Shown here: piece after piece, positions 45,373-54,557 of the stretch
How the letters are laid out: each line of letters starts with the position of its first letter
Numbering within the stretch: the first letter of the stretch is position 1
Assembly: GCF_030490285.1 (NCBI RefSeq)
Contig: NZ_CP129884.1
Location: forward strand, 3,100,001 to 3,164,000
Source of the DNA: Methylomonas montana
GTDB taxonomy: Bacteria > Pseudomonadota > Gammaproteobacteria > Methylococcales > Methylomonadaceae
Direction of reading: 5' to 3'
DNA length: 64,000 nt
Position numbers and translations under genes: made by a program
Notes under the pieces: model-generated
What the model was told of the DNA's origin: nothing
Seen by the model: only the letters and a program-made list of their open reading frames with translations
Database searches by the model: none

Positions 45373-46053
45373 ATGATCGAATCGATTCCCGTAGCTGAAC
45401 CGCTTTACCCGATTTTTTACAGTTTCCGCCGCTGTCCTTATGCACTGCGAGCGCGACTGGCGATCGCCGTCGCCGAGCTGACTGTCGCAATCCGGGAAAT
45501 CGAATTGCGCAACAAACCGCCGGCGATGCTAGCGATTTCGCCGAAAGGCACTGTACCGGTGCTGTGGCTGCCCGATGGCCAGGTGATCGAGCAAAGCCTG
45601 GATATTATGCGGTGGGCCTTGGCGCAACGCGATCCGCAAGATTGGCTTGCCGGCCTATCGTTGGCGGATGCGCAGGCATTGATCGAATGGAACGACGGCG
45701 AATTCAAATCGCATCTGGACCGTTACAAATACCCGGACCGCTATCCCGAGTACCCGCAAGCCGAGTACCGCCGGCAAGGCGAATTATTTTTAGCGGCGTT
45801 GGAAAAGCGTTTGCATCGAACCCGGTTTTTGTGCAGCGAACGTTTCGGATTGGCCGATGCCGCCATTCTGCCTTTCGTTCGCCAGTTTGCCGCGGTCGAT
45901 AGCACTTGGTTCGAAAGCTCGCCCTACCCTGCCTTGAGACGATGGCTGGACAGTTTTTTAAGCTCCGCGTTGTTTGACGCGGTGATGCACAAATATCAGC
46001 CTTGGCAAGCGAACGATCCGGTATTGCTATTCGGCGGCCAGGTGCTTGCCTGA
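45373..46053 (+). CDS. Glutathione S-transferase-like protein
   Basis: 226 aa. The thioredoxin-fold N-terminal domain starts at PIFYSFRRCPYALRARLAI (a CPY motif like glutaredoxin 2 and omega-class GSTs), followed by KGTVPVLWLPDGQVIEQSLDIMRWAL (cis-Pro and glutathione-binding Glu/Ser), then an all-helical C-terminal domain. Likely a cytosolic glutathione-dependent reductase or transferase; substrate unknown. Confidence 0.85.
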   Translation: MIESIPVAEPLYPIFYSFRRCPYALRARLAIAVAELTVAIREIELRNKPPAMLAISPKGTVPVLWLPDGQVIEQSLDIMRWALAQRDPQDWLAGLSLADAQALIEWNDGEFKSHLDRYKYPDRYPEYPQAEYRRQGELFLAALEKRLHRTRFLCSERFGLADAAILPFVRQFAAVDSTWFESSPYPALRRWLDSFLSSALFDAVMHKYQPWQANDPVLLFGGQVLA

Positions 46054-46077
46054 CCAACATTTTGACAGGAGCCAAAC

Positions 46078-46407
46078 ATGTTAAAAATTTACAAAAAAGT
46101 CATCCGTATCGATACGTCCAGACCAGATCCTCGCCTTGAGCCCTTGGCACAAGTCGGTAGTGGGTCCGTACCCAGCAAACTCACCAATCTATTGACGCTT
46201 CCGGCCATGATCGCCGGCGCCGTGGTCGGCGTCCTGGCTTTTTCGGCGCTTTTTGCCTTACTGTTAATTCCAGTTGCCATAGTCGGCATCAAAGCCTGGT
46301 GGATGCTGCGAAAACTCAAAAACGCACCGGTCGACGATCAAAGCCTGGATGCCGAATACACGGTAATCTCGGACACCTCAAAAAAATCAAACTCGGACTC
46401 AGCATGA
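46078..46407 (+). CDS. Small membrane protein of unknown function (109 aa)
   Basis: Strong ribosome-binding site (AGGAG). Basic N-terminus (MLKIYKKVIRIDTSRPD), then a long hydrophobic region (LPAMIAGAVVGVLAFSALFALLLIPVAIVGI) that forms one or two membrane helices, and a polar tail. It begins 24 bp after the GST-like gene and probably shares its transcript. No family recognised. Confidence 0.7.
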   Translation: MLKIYKKVIRIDTSRPDPRLEPLAQVGSGSVPSKLTNLLTLPAMIAGAVVGVLAFSALFALLLIPVAIVGIKAWWMLRKLKNAPVDDQSLDAEYTVISDTSKKSNSDSA

Positions 46408-46441
46408 CGCGTGACCAAAAACCACTCCAGGCACCGGTACA

Positions 46442-46473
46442 AAAAAAGCCCCTATCCTGGTCTGGAATAGGGG
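46442..46473 (-). terminator. Rho-independent terminator for the small minus-strand gene at 46523-46684
   Basis: On the minus strand GCCCCTATT, a short loop, then ATAGGGGC and a run of seven T. The stem is GC-rich and the T-run is directly next to it. It lies 50 bp downstream of the small ORF on that strand. Confidence 0.75.
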
Positions 46474-46522
46474 CTGTGCAGCATGCAAAGCATTTACAAC
46501 GAGGGGAGGTACTACGAAAAAC

Positions 46523-46684
46523 TTAAATCCTGACTTGTTTTGCGACGTCGAGATTGCTCGATAAAGAAGCCGCGCCGAACAACATAGTCGAAATAACGAA
46601 CTGACCTGACACGAAGCTAAAGATGCCGGTGGCAAAGAAAAGTCCGGTCACAATGTCTCTATACAGACTGTTTGACTTATTCAT
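46523..46684 (-). CDS. Small hydrophobic protein (53 aa)
   Basis: ATG at 46684 preceded by AAGGCGGA 6-9 nt upstream, an excellent ribosome-binding site, and followed by a classic terminator. The peptide is mostly hydrophobic (IVTGLFFATGIFSFVSG then VISTMLFGAASLS), compatible with one or two membrane segments. The combination of ribosome-binding site and terminator argues for a real gene. No family is recognised. Confidence 0.6.
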   Translation of the reverse strand: MNKSNSLYRDIVTGLFFATGIFSFVSGQFVISTMLFGAASLSSNLDVAKQVRI

Positions 46685-46914
46685 TTTTCCGCCTTGACTG
46701 TTTTCAGTCGATTAATGAAGACGATTCAACTATAAACCTTTACAAATTATTTACAATAAGGCGTTTAATGCATTGTTTGTTTCGTTTTAAGAAACAAATA
46801 TATAATTTTGCACTACCCTCTCCCGCTCCCGCCAAATAAATCGTCTTTAGTCTTGTTGAATGCCATGACCTTTCGGGCGTAAGCTGTCGGAGTATCGTTA
46901 CGGAGGATGCCGCC

Positions 46915-47199
46915 ATGAGTCACCATTCAAATTTGCTGCGCGCCATATTTCAGGATCCCGTCAGCGGCAACATTCACTGGCGTGAAATCGAATCGCTGCT
47001 GCACCACCTCGGCGCCGATATTCAGCCCAGTCATGGCGCCCGTTTTCACGTCGTGTTGAATCAAGTCGAGGGCTTTTTGCATCACCCCCACCACAGCGGT
47101 ATATGCAATAAGCAAGAGATCAAACATCTGCGCGAATATCTGGCCAGGGCCGGCATCAGCCCGGCGTTGTACGAAGAACAAAGAAACAAGCCATCCTAG
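46915..47199 (+). CDS. HicA-like toxin protein without a HicB partner
   Basis: 94 aa with CGGAGGA upstream. HicA-fold features (a double-stranded-RNA-binding-like domain): NIHWREIESLLHHLGADIQPSHGARFHVVLNQVEGFLHHPHHSG, with the catalytic His in the SHG motif, then KQEIKHLREYLARAGI. HicA toxins are mRNA interferases held by HicB. No HicB-like frame flanks it, so it may have another role or use an antitoxin encoded elsewhere. Confidence 0.78.
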   Translation: MSHHSNLLRAIFQDPVSGNIHWREIESLLHHLGADIQPSHGARFHVVLNQVEGFLHHPHHSGICNKQEIKHLREYLARAGISPALYEEQRNKPS

Positions 47200-47279
47200 T
47201 CGAACGCTAAATCCGCCCACCCATTCAAGCAAATAGAACTACTATTGCCGGTCATCTAAACCGATCCGGAAATTTACCG

Positions 47280-48530
47280 ATGAAATCGATTGCAAAATGG
47301 CTGCTGCCGGTTTTGCTATTGCCGCTGCTGCTGTTTGCGCTGGCGCTGAGCCTGGCGCTGGAAGATACGCCAAAACTGCGGACGACGGCCGACTTAGCCC
47401 CCGAGCAGATCGCCCGCGGCAAACAGATTTTTAAACAAAACGACCCGCGCCGCCTAAAATCCGGTTCCATTGCTAAAGTCGCTTTAAACCAGGAAGACCT
47501 GGACCTGGCGATCAACTATCTGGCCAATCAATACGCCGGCGGCGTGGCAAGCTTGCGGATCGATAGCGATAAAGCGCGTATCGAAGCCACGCTGCGGCTA
47601 CCTGCCAATCCATTTGGCCAATTTCTGAACCTATCACTCGGACTCAAGCAAACACCCCAATTACCGAGCATCGACCAGCTCAAACTGGGCAAATTATGGA
47701 TTCCCGGCATGCTCGCCGAACCGCTCATCCGTTACGGCATCACGGCTTTACAACCCGAGGCGGACAGACAAACATTCGCCAACCTCGTTAAACATGTCAA
47801 TTTCCAACCCCGACGGATGATCGTCACCTATCGCTGGCGAGACGATTTGCCTGGCAAATTGCGCGGCGTTTTACTCTCGACCGACGATCAAAAGCGCATC
47901 GAAGCCTATCAACGCCGCTTGGCCGAGTTAAACCTGGACAACCGCAACCCCAGCCTGACTACGCTCAGCAAACCGTTATTTAAATTGGCGCAGGAAAGGA
48001 GCGCCAGCGGCGATCCCATCGCGGAAAACCGCGCGCTGATCTTGGTTCTAACCTTTTATGCCAATAAAACCGCGCTGCCCCAAATCGTGCCGCAATCCAG
48101 TCTCTGGCCGCGGCCGCTTTGGCGCACGGTCACGCTAAACGGCCGCGATGACCTGGCCAAACACTATCTGGTATCGGCGATGTTGGCGGCCTACTCGGGC
48201 ACGCCGTTGGCCGATGCGGTGGGCTTGTTCAAGGAAATCGAAGATTCGCGCGGCGGCAGCGGCTTTTCGTTTAACGACATTGCCGCCGACCGCGCCGGTA
48301 CCCGGCTGGGTGAACAAGCCGTCGCCAATGCATCGCGGGCGCAGACTATTCAAACCCTGCTGGCAACGGCGGATGAAAAACAAATGATGCCGGCCACCGC
48401 CGATTTACCCGAGTTTCTGCCGGAAGACGAGTTTATCCGCCGTTTCGGCGGTATCGAAGGCGAGGCGTATCGGCAAATGATGCAAGATATCGAACGGCGC
48501 ATCGCCGCATTGCCGGTTTATCGAGACTGA
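47280..48530 (+). CDS. Conserved hypothetical periplasmic or anchored protein (416 aa)
   Basis: N-terminal anchor or signal segment (WLLPVLLLPLLLFALALSLAL), then a mostly helical extracytoplasmic protein with an ARGKQIFKQNDPRRLKSG segment and a C-terminal SGSGFSFNDIAADRAGTRLGEQAV region. The LKSGSIAKVALNQEDLDLAINYL stretch resembles conserved hypotheticals of gammaproteobacteria. No catalytic motif identified. Confidence 0.78.
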   Translation: MKSIAKWLLPVLLLPLLLFALALSLALEDTPKLRTTADLAPEQIARGKQIFKQNDPRRLKSGSIAKVALNQEDLDLAINYLANQYAGGVASLRIDSDKARIEATLRLPANPFGQFLNLSLGLKQTPQLPSIDQLKLGKLWIPGMLAEPLIRYGITALQPEADRQTFANLVKHVNFQPRRMIVTYRWRDDLPGKLRGVLLSTDDQKRIEAYQRRLAELNLDNRNPSLTTLSKPLFKLAQERSASGDPIAENRALILVLTFYANKTALPQIVPQSSLWPRPLWRTVTLNGRDDLAKHYLVSAMLAAYSGTPLADAVGLFKEIEDSRGGSGFSFNDIAADRAGTRLGEQAVANASRAQTIQTLLATADEKQMMPATADLPEFLPEDEFIRRFGGIEGEAYRQMMQDIERRIAALPVYRD

Positions 48531-48560
48531 TTGATCTGGAATAGAATTGGGGTATTAACA

Positions 48561-48589
48561 AGTTAGCCGCGAAATGCTCGCGGCTAACT
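48561..48589. terminator. Candidate hairpin terminator between convergent genes
   Basis: AGTTAGCCGCGA, loop AATGC, TCGCGGCTAACT: a perfect 12-bp stem between the + gene ending at 48530 and the minus gene ending at 48615. A clean T-run is missing on both sides, so it is a weak terminator or a shared RNA-end hairpin. Confidence 0.45.
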
Positions 48590-48614
48590 CAATTCACGGC
48601 AATCGGACAGCGGA

Positions 48615-49658
48615 TTATTGAGCGCGATTTTTCTCGACAATCTGTTCTTCGAATGAAAACACATTGGGATCGTGTCTGTCGATAGTGGCTTTTATCCAAT
48701 GTGCATTAGGATTGCCGAAGGTTTCGACACGGGTAAAGTTATGCAATCTTGGATCGCTGGAATCCCAAGGCATAATGAAGGGAAAATCGGTGTCTTTAAC
48801 TTGTGAAGGCAATGCCGAAGGCAGCGGCTTGTCGATACGGAAATAGTGACTATCGCCGTTGACCAGAACAACCGGTTTTCCGAAAGCTTTGGTTTCTGCC
48901 GTCAACGCCACGATGAGATCTTCGTAGCCGGTCAGATTGGCGGCCGGAATAAAATCCCAGATGTTGGCCTGGATGACCAACATGACACCCGCGGCATGTT
49001 GTTCTGCGGCCAATGCAAAGGACTCTTGCAGCCATTGCAGATTGGCGGCATTGCGCTGTGCATATTCCTGTTTAGCCTCTTCCTTAAAATCGGCTCGAGT
49101 CGTTAAACCGTTGTTGCTGCCCGGCACATGCAAGCCCACAAACAAGACACCACCGTAGTTCCAGCGGATATTCTCCGGAAATTCGGGGCTTTGCCGATCC
49201 AGCGGCAGGCGTTTTTCTCCCATACTGTTAGCCTGATCGTACGGTGAAAACAGGCTACGCAAATAGCTCAAGCGCTCGAAAGGGTTATAGCCGCCAGCCG
49301 CCGCTCTATGGCAGTCTGTCCATTCGTTATCGCCGAAGACGTAGAAAAACGGATGTTTCGAATCGTTAAACTGTTTCAAGCGCAATTGGTAAAGCTCGTC
49401 CTTACAGGGGACGCTACCACCTTTGAAATCGCCGTCATGCGCGATAAAAGCGAGGTTGGCTTGATCGAGATCATCCATCAAATTTACAAATTCAGGCTCT
49501 TGCTGGTCGGAATAAGGTAAATCGCCAATCAATGCGATTGAAAATTTGGCAGAATGAGGATTTTCTCTAGATATGAACTGGTCTTTTGAATCGGCCATCG
49601 CACAATTCATGACGCTGGACAACAATATGCAATAGCTAAATGCTTTTATGGTATTCAT
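48615..49658 (-). CDS. Secreted metallophosphoesterase-family protein
   Basis: 347 aa with a signal peptide (MNTIKAFSYCILLSSVMNCAMA). Calcineurin-like phosphoesterase metal motifs: ALIGDLPYSD (GD-x), IAHDGDFKGG, VFGDNEWTDC (GDNE, where GNHD is usual) and VNGDSHYFRID. The protein is periplasmic or secreted; substrate unknown. The GDNE variant places it among atypical members of the superfamily. Confidence 0.83.
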   Translation of the reverse strand: MNTIKAFSYCILLSSVMNCAMADSKDQFISRENPHSAKFSIALIGDLPYSDQQEPEFVNLMDDLDQANLAFIAHDGDFKGGSVPCKDELYQLRLKQFNDSKHPFFYVFGDNEWTDCHRAAAGGYNPFERLSYLRSLFSPYDQANSMGEKRLPLDRQSPEFPENIRWNYGGVLFVGLHVPGSNNGLTTRADFKEEAKQEYAQRNAANLQWLQESFALAAEQHAAGVMLVIQANIWDFIPAANLTGYEDLIVALTAETKAFGKPVVLVNGDSHYFRIDKPLPSALPSQVKDTDFPFIMPWDSSDPRLHNFTRVETFGNPNAHWIKATIDRHDPNVFSFEEQIVEKNRAQ

Positions 49659-50368
49659 AGCCTTCTCTGGAAACGGGTAATTAACAGTCGCCGTTTTCTA
49701 TCAAGCGTCACGGCGAGTTGGTCGGACTATTGACGGTTTTGTCACTCCAAAACAGCTCGCCAAGACCTTGCTGTAAGGTAAAGGCCTTAGATGTCAGTTT
49801 TATGAAGAAGGGTTAACAATAGGGGACTTCTAAACATTCCCTCTCCCTCCGGAGGCTGTCTTAAAAGTCAAATGTAGGTTGGACAGAGCAGAGCGAAACC
49901 CAACAAAATCAAAATGTTGGGCTCCATTGTATTCAGCCCGATCTACCTTTTGCGAGCTTAACCAGCCACTGGTCACAGAAACAGGCGCCCGTCGCAGAGA
50001 TTCGCAGCGTTGAATATGCTTGACGACGAAATTGACTGGGATTAGCCGTCAACCGCATACTTTGCAGACTCAAACCCTACCGAAAAACTGTGACGCAATT
50101 TGAAAAATAGACTATAAATAACGCAGGTATATTGTCGTTGCAGGGGCTTTATGGTTGAGGTGAAAGGCAATAGTACCTGACCTATAAAAACCAGTTTCAA
50201 ACACCCGCCCCTCAACATTTACCGCTAGACTGTTACAGGCAACGCCATTCTAACGAATGGGACGCCAGGAACGGTTAAAGCAAAAGTATCTTCAGCTTAG
50301 TAAACAACTCAAAAGGCGTTTTTTCCACTAATTTAAGTCGATCAGCATCGATTGATCGGGAGAGAATT
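49659..50368. other. 710-bp intergenic region, no credible gene
   Basis: Apart from the REP-like palindrome at 49874-49925 I see nothing supported here. Short frames lack ribosome-binding sites and family resemblance. The last 150 bp before 50369 include an AT-rich stretch that may hold the promoter for the cytochrome gene. Confidence 0.4.
49874..49925. repeat. REP-type palindrome upstream of the cytochrome gene
   Basis: GTAGGTTGGACAG...AAACCCAAC, followed by AAAATCAAAATGTTGGGCTCC. It is a diverged relative of the GTAGGTTGGGTT...AACCCAAC units at 2269 and 11607. Confidence 0.55.
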
Positions 50369-53317
50369 ATGTGTAGTGTTATGTTCCTTCCAAAATTCCG
50401 CGCCTGGGCATTAGCCTTGGTGACCCTCACTGGCCTCACCGTTGCCTCACCCGCACTATCAAAATCATCGTTTACCTTATTTGAAAGCGGCCAGGTTCGA
50501 CCGCTGGCCCGATCGCCAGACGGTAGGCATCTGTTCGCCGTCAACACACCTGACAACAGACTCGAAATATTCAAAATCCGCCGGGATGGCCTGAAGCACC
50601 TCGGTTCGGTTCCAGTGGGCCTAGAGCCGGTCGCCGTTGCAGCACGCTCCGCTACGGAAATATGGGTGGTCAATCACCTCTCGGACAGCGTCAGCATCGT
50701 CGATGTAAGTCCGGGGCATATCCCCCGCGTCGTGCGCACCCTGCTGGTCGGCGACGAGCCGCGCGACATCGTTTTTGCCGGACCGGATAGAAAACGTGCG
50801 TTTATCACGACGGCCCACCGCGGCCAAAATACCGGGCGCGATCCGCAACTCACCGATCCCGGTGTAGGCCGCGCCGATGTCTGGGTTTTCGATGCCGATC
50901 ATTTGGGCACCTCACTCGAAGGTGACGAACTGACAGTTGTCACCCTCTTCGCCGATACGCCCAGGGCTCTGGCCATCACGCCCGACGGCAAAAAGGTGTA
51001 TGCGGCGGGCTTCCAAACCGGTAACCGCACGACGACGATCAACGAATTCAAAGTGCGCGAGGGAACCAAGCCATTGAATCCCACGGCCACGCGCGTCTAT
51101 CCCGGCCCACAGTCCGGCTTAGCGGACGGCGGACCGCTGGTCAATTACGCCGGTATTCCGCAACCCACCGTGGGTTTGATCGTTAAGTACGAACTCAGAT
51201 CGCAAGTCGATCCAAATCAAGCGCATTGGTACGACGAACTTAACCAGACTTGGGACGATATGGTGCCGTTCACGCTGCCAGACCAGGATGTGTTTACGAT
51301 CGACGCCATGGCCAATCCGCCGGTGGCCGTCCCCGGCGGTACGTATAGCGGCGTCGGCACCGTGCTGTTCAACATGATCGTCAATCCAAGCAATGGCCGC
51401 GTCTACGTGAGCAATACCGAGGCACAGAACCAGAACCGCTTCGAGGGCACCGGCGCATTTTCCGGCGGCAATACGGTGCGCGGACATTTGCACGAAAGCC
51501 ACATCACCGTACTGGACAATACCGGTGGCGTCATCCCCCGGCACCTGAACAAACACATTGATTACAGCCAATGTTGCGCGCCGATTCCCAACCCTGAAAA
51601 CAGCACCAGTGTGGCGTTTCCTCAAGATATGGCCATCACGAGCAACGGTTCCGATCTGTATGTGGCGATGTTCGGCACCAGCGAAATAGGCTTTTACAAG
51701 ACGGCGCAATTGGAAACTGATAGCTTCGTCCCCAGCACCGCCAACCAGATTCCGGTCTCAGGCGGTGGCCCCAGCGGTCTCGTGCTCGACGAAGACAAGG
51801 ACCGGCTCTATGTGCTGACCCGCTTCGATAATTCCATTTCGGTGATCGATACCAAGCGCCGCACCGAAATCGGCCATGTCGGCATGCATAACCCGGAGCC
51901 AAAGCAGATCATCGAAGGGCGACGCTTTCTCTATGACGCATCCTTCAGTTCCAGTCACGGCGATTCGGCCTGCGCCAGTTGCCATACCTTCGGTGATTTC
52001 GACAGTCTGGCCTGGGATCTGGGCGATCCCGACACCGACCAAGCCGATAACACCGGCCCGTTCCGGGTCGGCGAAGGCATCGGCTTTTTCCTGGGCCGCG
52101 GCGGCGCTGAGAACCCGCACTTCCGCCCAATGAAAGGTCCGATGACCACCCAAAGCCTGCGCGGCATGGATAATCACGGCTCTATGCACTGGCGCGGCGA
52201 CCGCACCGGCGGCAATGATGCCAACCAACCACCGATCAATTCCGGCGAAAACCAACAGCCAAACGGCGGTTCGTTCGACGAGGACCTGGCCTTCCGCAAG
52301 TTCAATGTGGCCTTTGCCGGCTTGAACGGACGTCACGAGATTCTCGCCGACGAGGACATGCAGAAGTTTACCGACTTCATACTGCAAATTGCCTATCCGC
52401 CCAATCCAATTCGCAACCTGGACAACTCGTTGACAGAGCAACAACAACGGGGACGGGAATTCTACTGCGGCGCAGACCCTACGTCGTGCACCAGCGGCGG
52501 CAAATCCGACACCTTTCACGCCTGCAACGGCTGCCACGTGCTGGACAAGGAAGGCAATGCCGAGTTCTCGGAAGTCAAACACCCAGGTTTCTTCGGTTCC
52601 GACGGTCAATTTTCCTTCGAAGGCAATTCGCAGTTCTTCAAAGTCCCGCATCTGCGAAACCTATACCAGAAAGTCGGCATGTTCGGCATGGCTCCTAATC
52701 CACCGTTTCCTTCGGCGATTGCCCCTCCCGGCAGCCTGGTCTTTTTCCCATTGGCTAATACGCCGCTTCCCGCCGATAAAACGCAGCAAGTGCGCGGCTT
52801 TGGTTTCCTGCATGACGGCAGTGTAGACACGGTTTTCCGCTTCGTCAGCGGTTCGGTGTTCTTGCAACGCCCGCCCAATGCGTTTTTTGGCGGTCCGGGT
52901 ACACCGCCCGAATTGCTGGATCCGGATACGGGTAAAGATCCCGGCAACTTGGGCGGACTTCCTAACCCCTTGATACCCGGCCAAGACCAAGTAACGCTTC
53001 GTCGCGACCTCGAGGCCTTTCTGCTGGCTTTTGACAGTAATCTTGCCCCTATCGTGGGCCAGCAAACCACGCTCAGCAAACTAAACGGTGACGAAGTCGG
53101 GGCGCGCATCGATCTCATGATGGAAAGAGCCGATGCGCATGAGTGCGATCTGGTGGCACAAAACCGCTTTGGCGAGTTTCGCTATCGCGGAAACGGCAAA
53201 TTCAAAAATACCCAATATAAATACCTTCCGCTCATCACCGATGCGATCCTCCGCCACACAGCCCTGCTGCGTGATGGGGAAGTCACTTATACCTGCCTGC
53301 CTCCCGGTTCCGGCTAA
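50369..53317 (+). CDS. Secreted beta-propeller/di-haem cytochrome c protein
   Basis: 982 aa with a signal peptide (FRAWALALVTLTGLTVASPALS). The N-terminal half (about 40-520) is a YVTN/YncE-type propeller: RSPDGRHLFAVNTPDNRLEIF, IWVVNHLSDSVSIVDVSPG, RALAITPDGKKVYAAGF, LYVLTRFDNSISVIDT. The C-terminal half has haem sites CASCH at 535-539 and CNGCH at 719-723 and resembles cytochrome-c-peroxidase/MauG-like modules (GPMTTQSLRGMDNHGSMHWRGDR). Methanotrophs have surface cytochromes of this class; a link to copper or methane oxidation is plausible but not shown here. Confidence 0.88.
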   Translation: MCSVMFLPKFRAWALALVTLTGLTVASPALSKSSFTLFESGQVRPLARSPDGRHLFAVNTPDNRLEIFKIRRDGLKHLGSVPVGLEPVAVAARSATEIWVVNHLSDSVSIVDVSPGHIPRVVRTLLVGDEPRDIVFAGPDRKRAFITTAHRGQNTGRDPQLTDPGVGRADVWVFDADHLGTSLEGDELTVVTLFADTPRALAITPDGKKVYAAGFQTGNRTTTINEFKVREGTKPLNPTATRVYPGPQSGLADGGPLVNYAGIPQPTVGLIVKYELRSQVDPNQAHWYDELNQTWDDMVPFTLPDQDVFTIDAMANPPVAVPGGTYSGVGTVLFNMIVNPSNGRVYVSNTEAQNQNRFEGTGAFSGGNTVRGHLHESHITVLDNTGGVIPRHLNKHIDYSQCCAPIPNPENSTSVAFPQDMAITSNGSDLYVAMFGTSEIGFYKTAQLETDSFVPSTANQIPVSGGGPSGLVLDEDKDRLYVLTRFDNSISVIDTKRRTEIGHVGMHNPEPKQIIEGRRFLYDASFSSSHGDSACASCHTFGDFDSLAWDLGDPDTDQADNTGPFRVGEGIGFFLGRGGAENPHFRPMKGPMTTQSLRGMDNHGSMHWRGDRTGGNDANQPPINSGENQQPNGGSFDEDLAFRKFNVAFAGLNGRHEILADEDMQKFTDFILQIAYPPNPIRNLDNSLTEQQQRGREFYCGADPTSCTSGGKSDTFHACNGCHVLDKEGNAEFSEVKHPGFFGSDGQFSFEGNSQFFKVPHLRNLYQKVGMFGMAPNPPFPSAIAPPGSLVFFPLANTPLPADKTQQVRGFGFLHDGSVDTVFRFVSGSVFLQRPPNAFFGGPGTPPELLDPDTGKDPGNLGGLPNPLIPGQDQVTLRRDLEAFLLAFDSNLAPIVGQQTTLSKLNGDEVGARIDLMMERADAHECDLVAQNRFGEFRYRGNGKFKNTQYKYLPLITDAILRHTALLRDGEVTYTCLPPGSG

Positions 53318-53398
53318 CGGATCGGTACTCGCAGAGAAGTTAACGACTGGGCGATAAAAATGGATTAACATTTTCGAGAAAAGCACTATCGAACAGTT

Positions 53399-54450
53399 AT
53401 AAAATTTCCTGATTACCCACGACCCTCAGCAACTTACGAGCATCCTGCTAGTCCAATGAAAGCTATGAACTGACAGGAGATCGTGGCATGAAAAAGAATC
53501 CGATCCAATTTCAAAAAGGCTTTAGCCTGACGGATTTCATGAATCGCTACGGTACTGAAAGCCAGTGTGCCGCAGGGCTATTTCAGGCGCGATGGCCATC
53601 CGGGTTTCAATGCCCAGGCTGCGGTCGCCGCCGCTATAGCGTGATCAAGACTCGCAATTTGTATCAGTGCACGACGTGCCATCACCAAACCTCGTTGATC
53701 AGCGGTACGCTGTTCGAACAAACCAAGTTGCCGCTCACCGTGTGGTTTCTGGCGATTCATCTGCTGACTCAAGCCAAAACCAGTTTGTCGGCTTTAGCCT
53801 TGAAGCGGCAAATCGGCGTTTCCTACAACACCGCCTGGAGCCTCAAGCACAAGATCATGCAGGCAATGAAAGAGCGCGATGATCGCAAACCGCTGACCGG
53901 CATTATTCAACTCGATGACGTTTACTGGGGCGGCGAGCATCGGGGTGGCAAACGCGGGCGAGGTTCGGAAAACAAGACGCCTTTTGTCGCGGCGGTGGCG
54001 CTGAACAAGGAACACCATCCTATCGCGATGAACTTGAATGTCGTCAAAGGCTTCCGCAACAGCGAAATCAAGCGCTGGGCCGGCCATCATCTTCAGCCGG
54101 GTAGTCTGGTGTACTCGGACGGCTTAGCTTGCTTTTCCGCCGTGCTCGATCACGGTTGTCACCATTACTCCATTGTCACCGGCGGTGGTCCTGACAGCGT
54201 GACGAAAGAAGAATTCGCCTGGGTCAATACCATGATCGGTAACGTGAAGCGCGCCATCAATGGCACTTACCATGCCATTCAGTCCAAACATTTACCCCGC
54301 TATCTGGCCGAGTTTTGTTATCGTTTTAATCGCAGATTCGATCTGCAAACCATAATGCCGCGGTTTCTCATCGCTGCGGCTAATTCTCCACCCATGCCGG
54401 GCCGTTTGCTCAAATTAGCTGAGGCTTATGGGTAATCAGGTAAAATTTTG
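53399..54450. mobile_element. IS1595-type insertion sequence (ISXO2-like)
   Basis: The transposase gene 53488-54435 is bracketed by inverted ends: AAAATTTCCTGATTACCC at 53401-53418 and GGGTAATCAGGTAAAATTTT at 54430-54449. The exact outer limits and the target duplication are not clear; no convincing 8-bp direct repeat is seen. The element appears complete in length for the family. Confidence 0.75.
53488..54435 (+). CDS. IS1595 family transposase
   Basis: 315 aa with an AGGAGA site. N-terminal zinc ribbon (FQCPGCGRRRY...CTTCHHQTSLISGTLFEQTKLPLTVWF) and an ISXO2-like DDE-type domain: IIQLDDVYWGGEHRGGKRGRGSENKTPFVAAVAL (first Asp), VYSDGLACF (second Asp), and WVNTMIGNVKRAINGTYH (third position, Asn-type). 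Frame is intact, so the element could be active. Confidence 0.95.
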   Translation: MKKNPIQFQKGFSLTDFMNRYGTESQCAAGLFQARWPSGFQCPGCGRRRYSVIKTRNLYQCTTCHHQTSLISGTLFEQTKLPLTVWFLAIHLLTQAKTSLSALALKRQIGVSYNTAWSLKHKIMQAMKERDDRKPLTGIIQLDDVYWGGEHRGGKRGRGSENKTPFVAAVALNKEHHPIAMNLNVVKGFRNSEIKRWAGHHLQPGSLVYSDGLACFSAVLDHGCHHYSIVTGGGPDSVTKEEFAWVNTMIGNVKRAINGTYHAIQSKHLPRYLAEFCYRFNRRFDLQTIMPRFLIAAANSPPMPGRLLKLAEAYG

Positions 54451-54462
54451 TCCATGATGAAT

Positions 54463-54492
54463 ATGGCGGCAATCACTGCCGCCATTTTTTTT
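54463..54492 (+). terminator. Rho-independent terminator downstream of the IS1595 transposase
   Basis: ATGGCGGCA-ATCAC-TGCCGCCAT followed directly by T8 on the + strand. It starts 13 bp beyond the right inverted end of the IS and probably belongs to the host sequence, ending + strand transcripts from the cytochrome and transposase side. Confidence 0.85.
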
Positions 54493-54557
54493 GAATAATC
54501 CCGCTGACTGACTGGTTAGGCAATGAGCTTCAATGGGTTTTGCAGCTCAACGCACCG

